DNA of 8,351 nucleotides, taken from positions 1 to 8,351 of the forward strand of contig JAFVDC010000037.1 of the NCBI GenBank assembly GCA_017478685.1. The letters are read 5' to 3'. The position numbers and the translations under genes were made by a program. The first letter of the stretch is position 1. Each line of letters begins with the position of its first letter. Of this stretch, positions 1 through 6,800 are shown in pieces. The notes beneath the pieces are model-generated. The model searched no databases, was not told the origin of the DNA, and was given only the letters and a program-made list of their open reading frames with translations. Source of the DNA: Bacteroidales bacterium (lineage in GTDB: Bacteria; Bacteroidota; Bacteroidia; Bacteroidales; UBA932).

Positions 1-779
1 AAAATGCGCCGGAGGTCTTCCGAGGCAAGGGTGCAGAAAGCTTTTTGTTTCTCCCTGTCCTTGAGGTCCGCCACGGCTTCGGCTGTTTCAAGGGCCTGAA
101 GCAGGTTCCTGGACGCGGTTGCCTCCAGGATATCGTGGAAGAGGTCCCTCAGGACTGCAGTACCGGCGGCCTCGCGGGCATGGACAATGGCTTCGGCCTC
201 AAGGGAAAGAGGCTGGACCCTGATGCGAAGGCAGCGCGAGGATATGGTTACAAGCACCTTTTCCGGAGCCTGGGTAATGAGGATGAAAAGAGTCTTCACC
301 GGCGGCTCCTCTATCATCTTGAGAAGGGCGTTGGCCGCCTGGGCGTTCATCTTTTCCGGGAGGTACATGACCACAGAGCGGTATCCGCCTTCCACAGCGC
401 TCAGGGACAGTTTTTCCAAAAGGGCGCGGGCCTCGTTGACGGAAATGGAACTTTGCTTCCCTTCTATGCCGATGGCCTCATAGAGCTCCGTCTCAAAGAA
501 ATACGGATTATCCTCCAGAAGCTCCCTGAAAGGCTTCAGGATGTTCTGGGACACGGGTTTGTCCGGGCCCGCCACGGGAAAGACAAAGTGGATGTCCGGG
601 TGGATGAGTTTCTGGACACGGGGATTGCCGCCGTAGAGTTCCTCCAGGAAATTCATGACGATGGGGAAAGCGCCGGCACCGTCGTCCTGGTGAAGGAGGA
701 TGGCATGGGGCACCTTTCCGCTCTCCACCATGCGGTGAAGGGCTTCAACAACCTCCGTATTCCCGTATACTTTCATCAT
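1..779 (-). CDS. holB: DNA polymerase III subunit delta' (clamp loader), partial at its C-terminal end
   Basis: This is the delta' subunit of the clamp-loader complex, which opens the beta sliding clamp and places it on primed DNA. About 259 residues are visible and the gene continues past the left edge. The N-terminus (KVPHAILL, residues 22-29) matches the start of the AAA+ fold. HPDIHFVFPV (60-69) is the motif typical of Bacteroidota delta' proteins. The clamp-loader box with AANALLKMIEEPP (148-160) is followed by the SRC motif (181-183), which normally supplies the arginine finger. The Walker A position reads HQDDGAGAFP (30-39), with no GKT or GKS. The four-cysteine zinc module usually found just before HPD is missing, replaced by a short linker at about 49-59. 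The ATG at 779 overlaps the upstream synthase stop as ATGA; an ATG at 776 is the next in-frame choice. Identification is firm from the motifs, although the N-terminal region is unusual. Confidence 0.9.
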   Translation of the reverse strand, partial: MMKVYGNTEVVEALHRMVESGKVPHAILLHQDDGAGAFPIVMNFLEELYGGNPRVQKLIHPDIHFVFPVAGPDKPVSQNILKPFRELLEDNPYFFETELYEAIGIEGKQSSISVNEARALLEKLSLSAVEGGYRSVVMYLPEKMNAQAANALLKMIEEPPVKTLFILITQAPEKVLVTISSRCLRIRVQPLSLEAEAIVHAREAAGTAVLRDLFHDILEATASRNLLQALETAEAVADLKDREKQKAFCTLASEDLRRI

Positions 780-1744
780 TTTTCCCTGTCTCCAACAAAT
801 CTTGCTATCTTCAAGAGGCGGTCCTTGGCCGGGCCTTCCGGCAGGAAATCAAGACAGGAAACGGCCCTGCCGATGAATTCGTCCACCTTGAGGGCGGCTT
901 TATCAACGCCTCCCCTACTTATCACAAAATCCCTTACCGCATGGCCAAGCTCCGGGTTGTCGGAGATGCGGGTTACCATGCCGCGGATTTCGGCCTCCTC
1001 GGGGGCGCCATCAAGGGCGCAAAGGAGGGGCTGGGTGATCTTCTGCTCCTTGAGGTCTATGCCCACGGGCTTTCCAAGGGCTCCATCTGCCGAAGCATAA
1101 TCCATCCAGTCGTCCTTCACCTGGAACGCCATGCCAAGGAGCTTTCCAAACTCTCCCATTGCCTTCACGGCGTCTTCGGGGGCATCTACCGACAATGCGG
1201 CGGTAAGGGCCGATGCCTCAAAAAGGGACCCTGTCTTGCAGTATATGATTCTCTCGTAGTCTTCCTGAGTGGTATCTCCGGAGGATGCCTTTTCCATCTG
1301 GAGGAGTTCGCCTTCGGCAAGATGGGAAAGGGTGCCCGCGAAAATCCTTATGGCGCGGTCTGTGGAATGGGTGGCGCTAAGGATGGTTTTCACGGCCTTC
1401 ACAAGCCAGTAGTCGCCAATGAGGACAGAGGCCTGGGGGCTCAGGAAGCTTGCCACGGTGGGGCGGCCCCTGCGCTCCGACGCCCCGTCCACAACATCGT
1501 CGTGGAGAAGGGTGGCATTGTGCAGAAGTTCCGATGCAGCCGCATAACGGATGGTGTCCTCATTGGAGACGCCAAGGGCATCGGCCACAAGAAGTGCCAG
1601 GGACGGCCTCATCATTTTTCCGGTGTTCTCCCTGAGGGAACGGTTGGTGGCATCAAGGAGCCCTACGTCTGAGCGGAGGGCGTCTTCAATGACGCTCTCA
1701 ACTTCCCCCAGACGGGGTTCCAGATATTTCTTTATCTCTTTCAC
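776..1744 (-). CDS. Trans-polyprenyl diphosphate synthase, probably long-chain
   Basis: This enzyme condenses isopentenyl diphosphate onto an allylic diphosphate to make an all-trans polyprenyl chain, probably the side chain of menaquinone. It is 322 residues, a normal length for the IspB/IspA/GGPP family. The first aspartate-rich motif is DDVVD (82-86), followed by RRGRPT (91-96). The second is DDWMD (211-215), followed by GKPVGIDLKEQKITQPLL (224-241). The residues 5 and 4 before the first motif are Ala77 and Thr78. Aromatic residues there limit chains to C15 or C20, so small residues suggest a longer product. The start codon is GTG at 1744, overlapping the TGA of the LOG gene as GTGA. No in-frame ATG occurs until Met44-Met45, which would remove the conserved N-terminal helix, so GTG is preferred. 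Translation is probably coupled to the upstream gene. The exact chain length is not determined by the sequence, so I give no gene symbol. Confidence 0.92.
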   Translation of the reverse strand: MKEIKKYLEPRLGEVESVIEDALRSDVGLLDATNRSLRENTGKMMRPSLALLVADALGVSNEDTIRYAAASELLHNATLLHDDVVDGASERRGRPTVASFLSPQASVLIGDYWLVKAVKTILSATHSTDRAIRIFAGTLSHLAEGELLQMEKASSGDTTQEDYERIIYCKTGSLFEASALTAALSVDAPEDAVKAMGEFGKLLGMAFQVKDDWMDYASADGALGKPVGIDLKEQKITQPLLCALDGAPEEAEIRGMVTRISDNPELGHAVRDFVISRGGVDKAALKVDEFIGRAVSCLDFLPEGPAKDRLLKIARFVGDREK

Positions 1745-2268
1745 CTGAAAAAGGCCAGAAGTTCTTCCACGGTTTCCGGGAACTTGAGGAGGTCACGGTC
1801 CTGAGCCTCCAGGGCGCCGGTATCCACAAAGTGGTCAAGGAGGGCCTTGAGGGGATTGTAGAAGCCGTCTATGTTAAGGGCATATAGCTTCCCCTGGTAT
1901 TTGTGGAGCTTGGCAAGCGTATGGGTTTCAATGAGTTCGTCCATTGTGCCGATTCCCCCGGGAAGAGCTATTGCGGCAACGGTGCCCTCACGCATCTTTT
2001 CCTTGCGCCGGGCCATGGTATCCGTCCAGATTACCCTGGTGACGCCGGGGTTCTCCAGGCCGCGCATGAATTCCGGAAGGACCGCAGTGTGGTCTCCGCC
2101 GCACTTCACGGACTCATCCGTTATGGCGCCCATGGTGCCCACCTTGCCGCCGCCGGACACAAGTCCGTAACCCTTGGAATGGAGCCCGCGGGCAAGTTCC
2201 CGTGCGGCTTCATTGTACTTTGGGTCTATCTTTGAGCTGGCCGCGCAGAAAATGACAATCCTGTCCAT
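1741..2268 (-). CDS. LOG-family protein (nucleotide 5'-monophosphate phosphoribohydrolase)
   Basis: A complete 175-residue LOG-family (TIGR00730-type) protein with a Rossmann-like fold. Family members hydrolyse the N-glycosidic bond of nucleoside 5'-monophosphates. Characterised members release cytokinin bases from their riboside monophosphates, while many bacterial members probably act on AMP or other purine nucleotides. The glycine-rich loop SGGGKVGTMG (39-48) and PGGIGTMDE (103-111) are both intact. PGGIGTMDE carries the catalytic glutamate Glu111, and the upstream MARRKEKM (85-92) supplies the paired arginine, probably Arg88. The ATG at 2268 lies 6 bases after the thioredoxin stop. The spacer plus start reads CAGGAA-ATG, so the purine-rich run is almost too close to serve as a normal ribosome binding site. 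The stop overlaps the polyprenyl synthase GTG. Older annotations of such proteins as lysine decarboxylase should be disregarded. The physiological substrate cannot be read from the sequence. Confidence 0.92.
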   Translation of the reverse strand: MDRIVIFCAASSKIDPKYNEAARELARGLHSKGYGLVSGGGKVGTMGAITDESVKCGGDHTAVLPEFMRGLENPGVTRVIWTDTMARRKEKMREGTVAAIALPGGIGTMDELIETHTLAKLHKYQGKLYALNIDGFYNPLKALLDHFVDTGALEAQDRDLLKFPETVEELLAFFR

Positions 2269-2274
2269 TTCCTG

Positions 2275-2586
2275 CTACAGATTTGCCTTGATCTTTTCCA
2301 GGAGTGCGGGTTTGGGCATTGCGCCAACGGTCTTGTCCACAATCTCTCCGTTCTTTATGAAAAGGAGGGTGGGGATGCTCATGATGCGGTACTGGGCGGC
2401 AATTTCATCTGCGTCGTCCACGTTCACCTTCACAACGGTAATCTGATCCGGCATTTCGGCCTCAACCTCGTCAAGGATGGGGGAAAGCATACGGCACGGA
2501 CCGCACCAAGTGGCCCAGAAATCAACAATCACAAGCTTGCTGTCCTGAATGAGATCAGTAAAATTTGTATTAGTTGCAACTTTCAT
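2275..2586 (-). CDS. trxA: Thioredoxin
   Basis: A complete 103-residue single-domain thioredoxin, a cytoplasmic dithiol-disulfide reductant for enzymes such as ribonucleotide reductase. The active site is WCGPC (27-31), the canonical thioredoxin form. DFWATWCGPCR precedes the second helix, and the cis-proline is Pro72 in SIPTLLF (70-76). There is no signal peptide or lipobox, so it is cytoplasmic and not one of the periplasmic TlpA or ResA types. It is the first gene of a compact unit with the LOG protein, the polyprenyl synthase and delta'. A good Bacteroidota promoter lies directly upstream, giving a leader of only about 15-20 nt. The leader is AT-rich with no Shine-Dalgarno sequence, as is common in this phylum. 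Confidence 0.96.
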   Translation of the reverse strand: MKVATNTNFTDLIQDSKLVIVDFWATWCGPCRMLSPILDEVEAEMPDQITVVKVNVDDADEIAAQYRIMSIPTLLFIKNGEIVDKTVGAMPKPALLEKIKANL

Positions 2587-2609
2587 AACTGTACATTTTT
2601 ATCAATTTA

Positions 2610-2641
2610 CAAATATAATATTTTTCTAACTCCTTTCCAAG
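2610..2641 (-). promoter_or_regulatory. Bacteroidota-type promoter for the thioredoxin operon
   Basis: On the minus strand, TATATTTG (2610-2617) matches the -7 consensus TAnnTTTG exactly. CTTG (2638-2641) resembles the -33 consensus TTTG, with a spacer of exactly 20 bases. The predicted transcription start is near 2603, about 17 nt before the trxA ATG at 2586. The -33 element directly abuts the stem of the intergenic hairpin that begins at 2642. This is a consensus match only. Confidence 0.72.
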
Positions 2642-2678
2642 TGCGCCCTCCGTCCAAATTTTAGGGACGGAAAGCGCA
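2642..2678 (-). repeat. Intergenic hairpin, promoter-proximal copy of a tandem pair
   Basis: Inverted repeat with 14-base arms (2642-2655 and 2665-2678) around a 9-nt loop (2656-2664). The arms read TGCGCCCTCCGTCC and GGACGGAAAGCGCA. As DNA they have two mismatches, but in RNA from the minus strand both become G-U wobbles, so the stem is fully paired in the direction the genes are transcribed. No U-tract follows in that direction, so this is a poor intrinsic terminator. It shares stem sequence and loop length with the hairpin at 2693-2729. Confidence 0.8.
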
Positions 2679-2692
2679 AAACAGGCCGAAAA

Positions 2693-2729
2693 TGCGCCTA
2701 CCGTCCATATATCCGGGACGGTAGGCGCA
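2693..2729 (-). terminator. Perfect hairpin, probable terminator of the outer-membrane protein gene
   Basis: A perfect 14-bp inverted repeat with arms TGCGCCTACCGTCC (2693-2706) and GGACGGTAGGCGCA (2716-2729) and a 9-nt loop (2707-2715). In minus-strand RNA it begins about 20 nt after the stop codon of the outer-membrane protein gene and is followed by four U residues. This is consistent with a modest Rho-independent terminator. The short U-run and the related second copy downstream leave open that it is instead a repeat element or an mRNA 3'-end stabiliser. Confidence 0.6.
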
Positions 2730-2749
2730 CTTAGAGTAAAAACAGTTTC

Positions 2750-3448
2750 CTAGAAGAACAGGCCCAGGGTGACCTTTATACCCTGGTAGTTCTTGATGTC
2801 CTTGTAGCTGGTTTTGACGTTCTCAGTGATCTGGGCGCTGTCTATCTTGCCGCCGTTATACAGGCTGCCAAGGTTCATGAACCACTGGACGGTGAGCTGG
2901 AAGTGGTCCAGCACCTGCACGCCGCCGCCAATGCCAAAGCCGTACTCAAGCTTGTTCTTGGTTTCCTTGATTTCGGCGTTCCACTTTTCATAGTCTATGG
3001 AACCGCTGGAAACGGTGCCGTCTACCAGCATGGCATAATTCTCATTTCCAGTGATGGCGTATCCCACAAAGGGCTCAACAAGCACAAACGGACGGAACAT
3101 AAGGAGGTCTACGCCTGCCTGAAGGCCGGCCGAAAGCTCCAGAAATCCGGTTTTGGTCTGGAAGGAGTTGGCGGCATTTGCGTAAGTGCCGTCCACGATG
3201 GTCTGCTGAAGGTTTGCGCCCTTCACCTGATATGCAATCTGAGGCTGGATGGCAAAGATGCTGCCAAGTTCCCAGCGCACTGCTGCGCCCACATGGTACA
3301 GGCTCACGTTCTTGAGGTTGGCCATGGCATCTTTGGTGTTGACGCCGGTAGACGAGGAAGTGAAACCTCCTATTACCCCAAACTGCTGGGCCTGGGCCAC
3401 CGATGCGCTCACAAGGGCGGCAGCAATGATAACAAACAGTTTTTTCAT
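2750..3448 (-). CDS. Outer-membrane beta-barrel protein, PorT-like
   Basis: A 232-residue secreted protein predicted to form a small beta-barrel in the outer membrane. It resembles the OMP_b-brl_2/PorT-like families common in Bacteroidota. The N-terminus MKKLFVIIAAALVSASVAQA (1-20) is a classical Sec signal peptide with likely cleavage after AQA. The mature part alternates polar and hydrophobic residues, with glycine-rich strands such as FGVIGGF, YGFGIGGGVQV and a closing VTLGLFF. The aromatic C-terminal residue is typical for recognition by the BAM machinery. The frame is open 28 codons further upstream, but I chose the ATG at 3448 because it begins the signal peptide and lies downstream of a promoter-like element. 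Its pore function or ligand cannot be inferred. It seems to be a single-gene transcript, bounded by its own promoter and the hairpins behind it. Confidence 0.87.
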   Translation of the reverse strand: MKKLFVIIAAALVSASVAQAQQFGVIGGFTSSSTGVNTKDAMANLKNVSLYHVGAAVRWELGSIFAIQPQIAYQVKGANLQQTIVDGTYANAANSFQTKTGFLELSAGLQAGVDLLMFRPFVLVEPFVGYAITGNENYAMLVDGTVSSGSIDYEKWNAEIKETKNKLEYGFGIGGGVQVLDHFQLTVQWFMNLGSLYNGGKIDSAQITENVKTSYKDIKNYQGIKVTLGLFF

Positions 3449-3487
3449 GATATCTTCACTTTTTAGGTTAAAATCCTTTGATATCCG

Positions 3488-3521
3488 CAAAGATAGCAAA
3501 AAATTACAATGATTCCTCAAT
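3488..3521 (-). promoter_or_regulatory. Bacteroidota-type promoter for the outer-membrane protein gene
   Basis: On the minus strand, TATCTTTG (3488-3495) matches the -7 consensus TAnnTTTG exactly. The best -33 candidate is ATTG (3518-3521), 22 bases upstream, slightly longer than the usual 19-21. The predicted start is near 3481, giving a leader of about 33 nt before the ATG at 3448. The -33 region lies inside the last codons of the P-II-like gene, so the two transcription units are packed without a spacer. No clear terminator separates them. Confidence 0.58.
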
Positions 3522-3797
3522 GGGCAGGACATAAGCCCTGAGGCCGAGTTTTTCGTTGGCCGAATCTATCTCCCTGAGGGCCTTCATGATCTTTGGTGCC
3601 AGGGAATCCTCCACGGCGGTGAACACAGCGTGGTTCTGGGTAGGCCAGGCATGCGAGCCAAGGTGAGGCTCGCCGTCAATGCTCCCGCGACCGCCTACCT
3701 CCGTCCACACGGTGTAACCCCTTTGGCCGATGCCTTCCAGAAGCTCTACTATCTCCTGGTTATAGGCCTGGTTGTATGAAATGAATATTGCTTTCAT
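3504..3797 (-). CDS. P-II-like small protein linked to the RND pump
   Basis: A 97-residue protein with the layout of a P-II/GlnB-like ferredoxin fold. Strand 1 is MKAIFISY (1-8), helix 1 is QEIVELLEGIGQRG (14-27) and strand 2 is YTVWTEV (28-34). A loop with GGRGS and a conserved-looking HLGSHAWP (45-52) stands where the T-loop would be. Strand 3 is HAVFTAVE (56-63), helix 2 is APKIMKALREID (67-78) and strand 4 is LRAYVLPIE (86-94). There is no classical GlnB signature or uridylylation tyrosine motif. It follows the pump gene by 42 bases, so co-transcription is likely. From memory, similar small P-II-like or DUF3240-like proteins occur beside RND or metal efflux genes. I chose the ATG at 3797; a TTG three codons upstream is possible but less likely. 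The ligand and partner are unknown, and a role in pump regulation is inference from position. Confidence 0.72.
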   Translation of the reverse strand: MKAIFISYNQAYNQEIVELLEGIGQRGYTVWTEVGGRGSIDGEPHLGSHAWPTQNHAVFTAVEDSLAPKIMKALREIDSANEKLGLRAYVLPIEESL

Positions 3798-3810
3798 AGT
3801 ATTCAATTAT

Positions 3811-3837
3811 GAGATTCTTCGCTTCGCTCAGAATGAC
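3811..3837 (-). repeat. HSERSEES-type interspersed repeat
   Basis: On the minus strand this 27-base stretch contains GTCATTCTGAGCG followed by AAGCGAAGAATC. In one frame it translates to HSERSEES, a peptide that recurs in spurious proteins predicted from many unrelated bacterial genomes. It has short inverted ends (ATTCT and AGAAT, 11 bases apart). It begins 2 bases after the stop codon of the RND pump and ends 13 bases before the P-II-like ATG, so it fills most of that 42-base gap. Recognition is from memory of the motif, and copy number in this genome is not visible here. Confidence 0.7.
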
Positions 3838-3839
3838 AA

Positions 3840-6800
3840 TTACGCCGCCTTTTTGGCCGCTTTGCGGGCCCTTCTGCGTTCACGGTGTTCCGTGAAGCCG
3901 CAATAAAGGACGGGAATGAGCACAAGGGTAATGAGCGTGGAAACACTGAGGCCCCATGCCACGGTGGTACCGAGGCCCCTCCACATTTCGGAGCCTTCGC
4001 CGCGGCCGAGGGCCATGGGAAGCATACCAAGAACCGTGGTGAGGGTGGTCATGAGGATAGGCCTCAGACGGCTTCTGGCGGCCGTCACGGATGCTTCACG
4101 CACGCTGAAGCCCCTCTCCTGCAGAAGTATTGTGTAGTCTATTAGCACAATACCGTTTTTAACCACTATACCAAGAAGGATAATGATGCCTATCAGTGAC
4201 ATGACTCCAATGGCCATGTCTCCAATCATGTTGCCAAGGAACACGCCCACAAAGGCAAACGGGATGGAGAACATGATAACAAACGGGCCCATGAATGATT
4301 CAAACTGGGAAGCCATCACCATGTATACCAGGATGATGATGAGAATCACCAGGAGAGTCATGTCGGAGAACATGTCCTGCTGGTTCTCATAGTCTCCTCC
4401 TATCCTCCAGCTGAACTGAGGGGGAAGAGGATTGGCGGCCATAATGGAATTCACGGTTTCAACGCCTTCGGAGAGGGATTTCCCACGGGACATGATACCC
4501 GTAACCATGATGTAGCGGTCACGGTTTTTGCGCTGGATGGTAGGCGGAACCTTGGACTCCACAATCCGGCCGAGGTCCTTGACCTTTATGCCCCTTCCCT
4601 GGGCGTTGTAAATCATGATGTTCTCTATGTCCTCAATGGAAGTACGGAACTCCGGGGCGTAACGCACGCGGATGTTGTACTCCTCACCGTCTTCACGGTA
4701 ATATGAGCCAACGGATCCGGACATTGCGGCCGAAACAGCCGCGGCGGCGGAAACGGAGGAAAGGCCGTTGAGGGAGAGTTTCTCCCTGTCGAAGTCTACC
4801 TCGTATTCCGGCGTATACTGGTCCCTTGAAAGGATTGCCTGCGCAAACAGTCCGGATTCCATCATGCGGGCGCGGACCTCGCGGGCCGTAGCCTCGGTTT
4901 CGGCAAAGTCATAGCCGTAAATCTCCACCTGAACGGAGGCGCGGCCACCCATGCCGCCGCCCTCGGAGACATTGAACTTGTTTATTTCCGGGAACAGGCG
5001 GAGGTCCGTCCTCACGATATCGGCAAGCTCAGATACGGAACGCGTACGGTTTTCCATGGAACCCACGTTGATGTTCATTGAGATGAGGTAGGTGCCGTTT
5101 TGCTGCATGGATGCAAACGCGTTGTCGGAGTCGGCCTGGCCGAAGCGGTAGCTCAGCACCTTGATCTCAGGGATATCGGCCGAAATCTTCTCGAAGATGC
5201 GCGCGGCGACGTCGCGGGTGACATCCTGGGCCGTACCTATGGGAAGCTCAATTGAAGCCTGGATTCGGCCGCTGTCGGCGTTGGGGAAGTACTCCGTCTT
5301 CATGCGGGGGATGTAGATTACGGCAACCGCCGCAAATATCACCACCGCCAGCACAAGGATGAGTTTCTTCCTTGTCATGCACCAGCCGATGAACCTTGAA
5401 TATCCCCTTGAGAGGGCATCCAGGGCCTTATTCACCGGGCCGAAGACAATCTTGAAGAGTTTTCCGTCGTTGGGCTTGTTGTCCATGAGCTGCGAGCACA
5501 GCATGGGGACCAGCGTAAGGGCCGCCACGGTGGACACTATCATGATGATGGAAACAATCCATCCAAGCTGCTTGAACATGATGCCGGCCATGCCGGAAAT
5601 CATGGTAAGGGGCAGGAACACGCACAGCATGGTGAGCGTGGAGGCAATGACGGAAATACCCACTTCCGCCGTACCGTGGACGGCCGCCTCCTTGGGTTTC
5701 TCTCCCCTTTCAAGGTGCGAGGTGACATTCTCCAGAACCACTATGGCGTCGTCCACCACCATGCCGATTGCAATGGACAGGGCGCTCATGGAAATGATGT
5801 TGAGCGTGCTTCCGGTGGCAAACAGGTAGAGGAGGGATGCCAGGAGGGCGATAGGGATGGAGAGCACAACTATGAGCGTACCCTTTAGCCTTCCAAGGAA
5901 GAGGAACACCACAAGCATTACCACCAGGAAGGTGATGATGATGGTCTCCTTCAGGGAGTTGATGGTACGCAGGATGTTGTCGGAGTTATCCACCACGGTT
6001 GTTATCTTGACATCCGCGGGAAGGTTTTTCTCCAGGCGGGCCATTTCCTTCTTGACCTTCCTGATAACCTCCACGGTGTTGTAGCCGCTCTGCTTCTGGA
6101 TAATGATCTGGGCGCCGCGGGTGCCGTTGGTGTAGGACTCCTGGCTCTTTTCCTCAACGTCGTCAACCACGCGGGCGACGTCCCTTAGGTACACTGCCGA
6201 ACCTCCGTAACTGCCAAGCACCACATCCAGAAGCTCAGAAGGGTCCTGGAACTCTTTCTTGATGCGGAGAGTATAAGTATCGGAGCCGATATCGATGCTT
6301 CCGGAAGGGATATTGCGGTTTTCGGCCGCAATGATCTGGGAGATTGCGGGGATGGAAAGGGAGTAGGCCTCCAGCTTTGCGGGGTCGCAGTACACCTGGA
6401 TCTCACGCTTGGGGGCACCGGCCACGGACACCGTACCGACACCAGTCACGCGGGCAAGCGGGGTTGCCACACGCTCGTCCAGGATCTTGTCCAGCGCGCT
6501 CACGCTCTGTGAAGCCGTGGCGGCCATGATCATGATGGGCATGTCGTCCACGCTGAACTTGAACAGGAAGGGCTGCGAAGCGCCGTCCGGGATGGTCTGG
6601 GATATCATGTCCAGTTTGTCTCGGACGTCGTTGGTGGCCTCATCGATGTCTGTTCCATACTCGAACTCCAGGGTGAGTACGGCAATGTTCTCACGGGAGT
6701 TGGAGGTGAGGTTCTTGAGGTTGGGAACGCCGTTGAGGAAGTTCTCCAGGATTTTGGTGAGATTGTTCTCAACATCTTCGGCCGAAGCCCCCGGATAGGA

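Noticed and set aside
45..1100. 351-codon open frame on the plus strand
   Set aside because: It runs antisense across the delta' and polyprenyl synthase genes, which both have clear family motifs. The translation shows no recognisable domain, and the open frame follows from codon bias of the real genes.
941..1672. 243-codon plus-strand frame
   Set aside because: Antisense to the polyprenyl synthase; its rich Gly/Cys/His content mirrors the opposite strand and no family is recognisable.
2903..3466. 187-codon plus-strand frame
   Set aside because: Lies entirely opposite the outer-membrane protein gene, which has a signal peptide and barrel features. No independent start signal or motif is visible.
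3449..3532. 28-codon N-terminal extension of the outer-membrane protein
   Set aside because: It would place a non-signal sequence before a perfect Sec signal peptide, cross the likely promoter and overlap the end of the P-II-like gene.
3803..4030. 75-codon minus-strand frame ending in HSERSEESHN
   Set aside because: Out of frame within the pump gene and the adjoining repeat. The HSERSEES peptide is a translation of the repeat, not a protein.
5359..5829. 156-codon plus-strand frame rich in Met, Ser and Thr
   Set aside because: Antisense to transmembrane helices 2-6 of the RND pump. The apparent hydrophobicity mirrors that of the coding strand.
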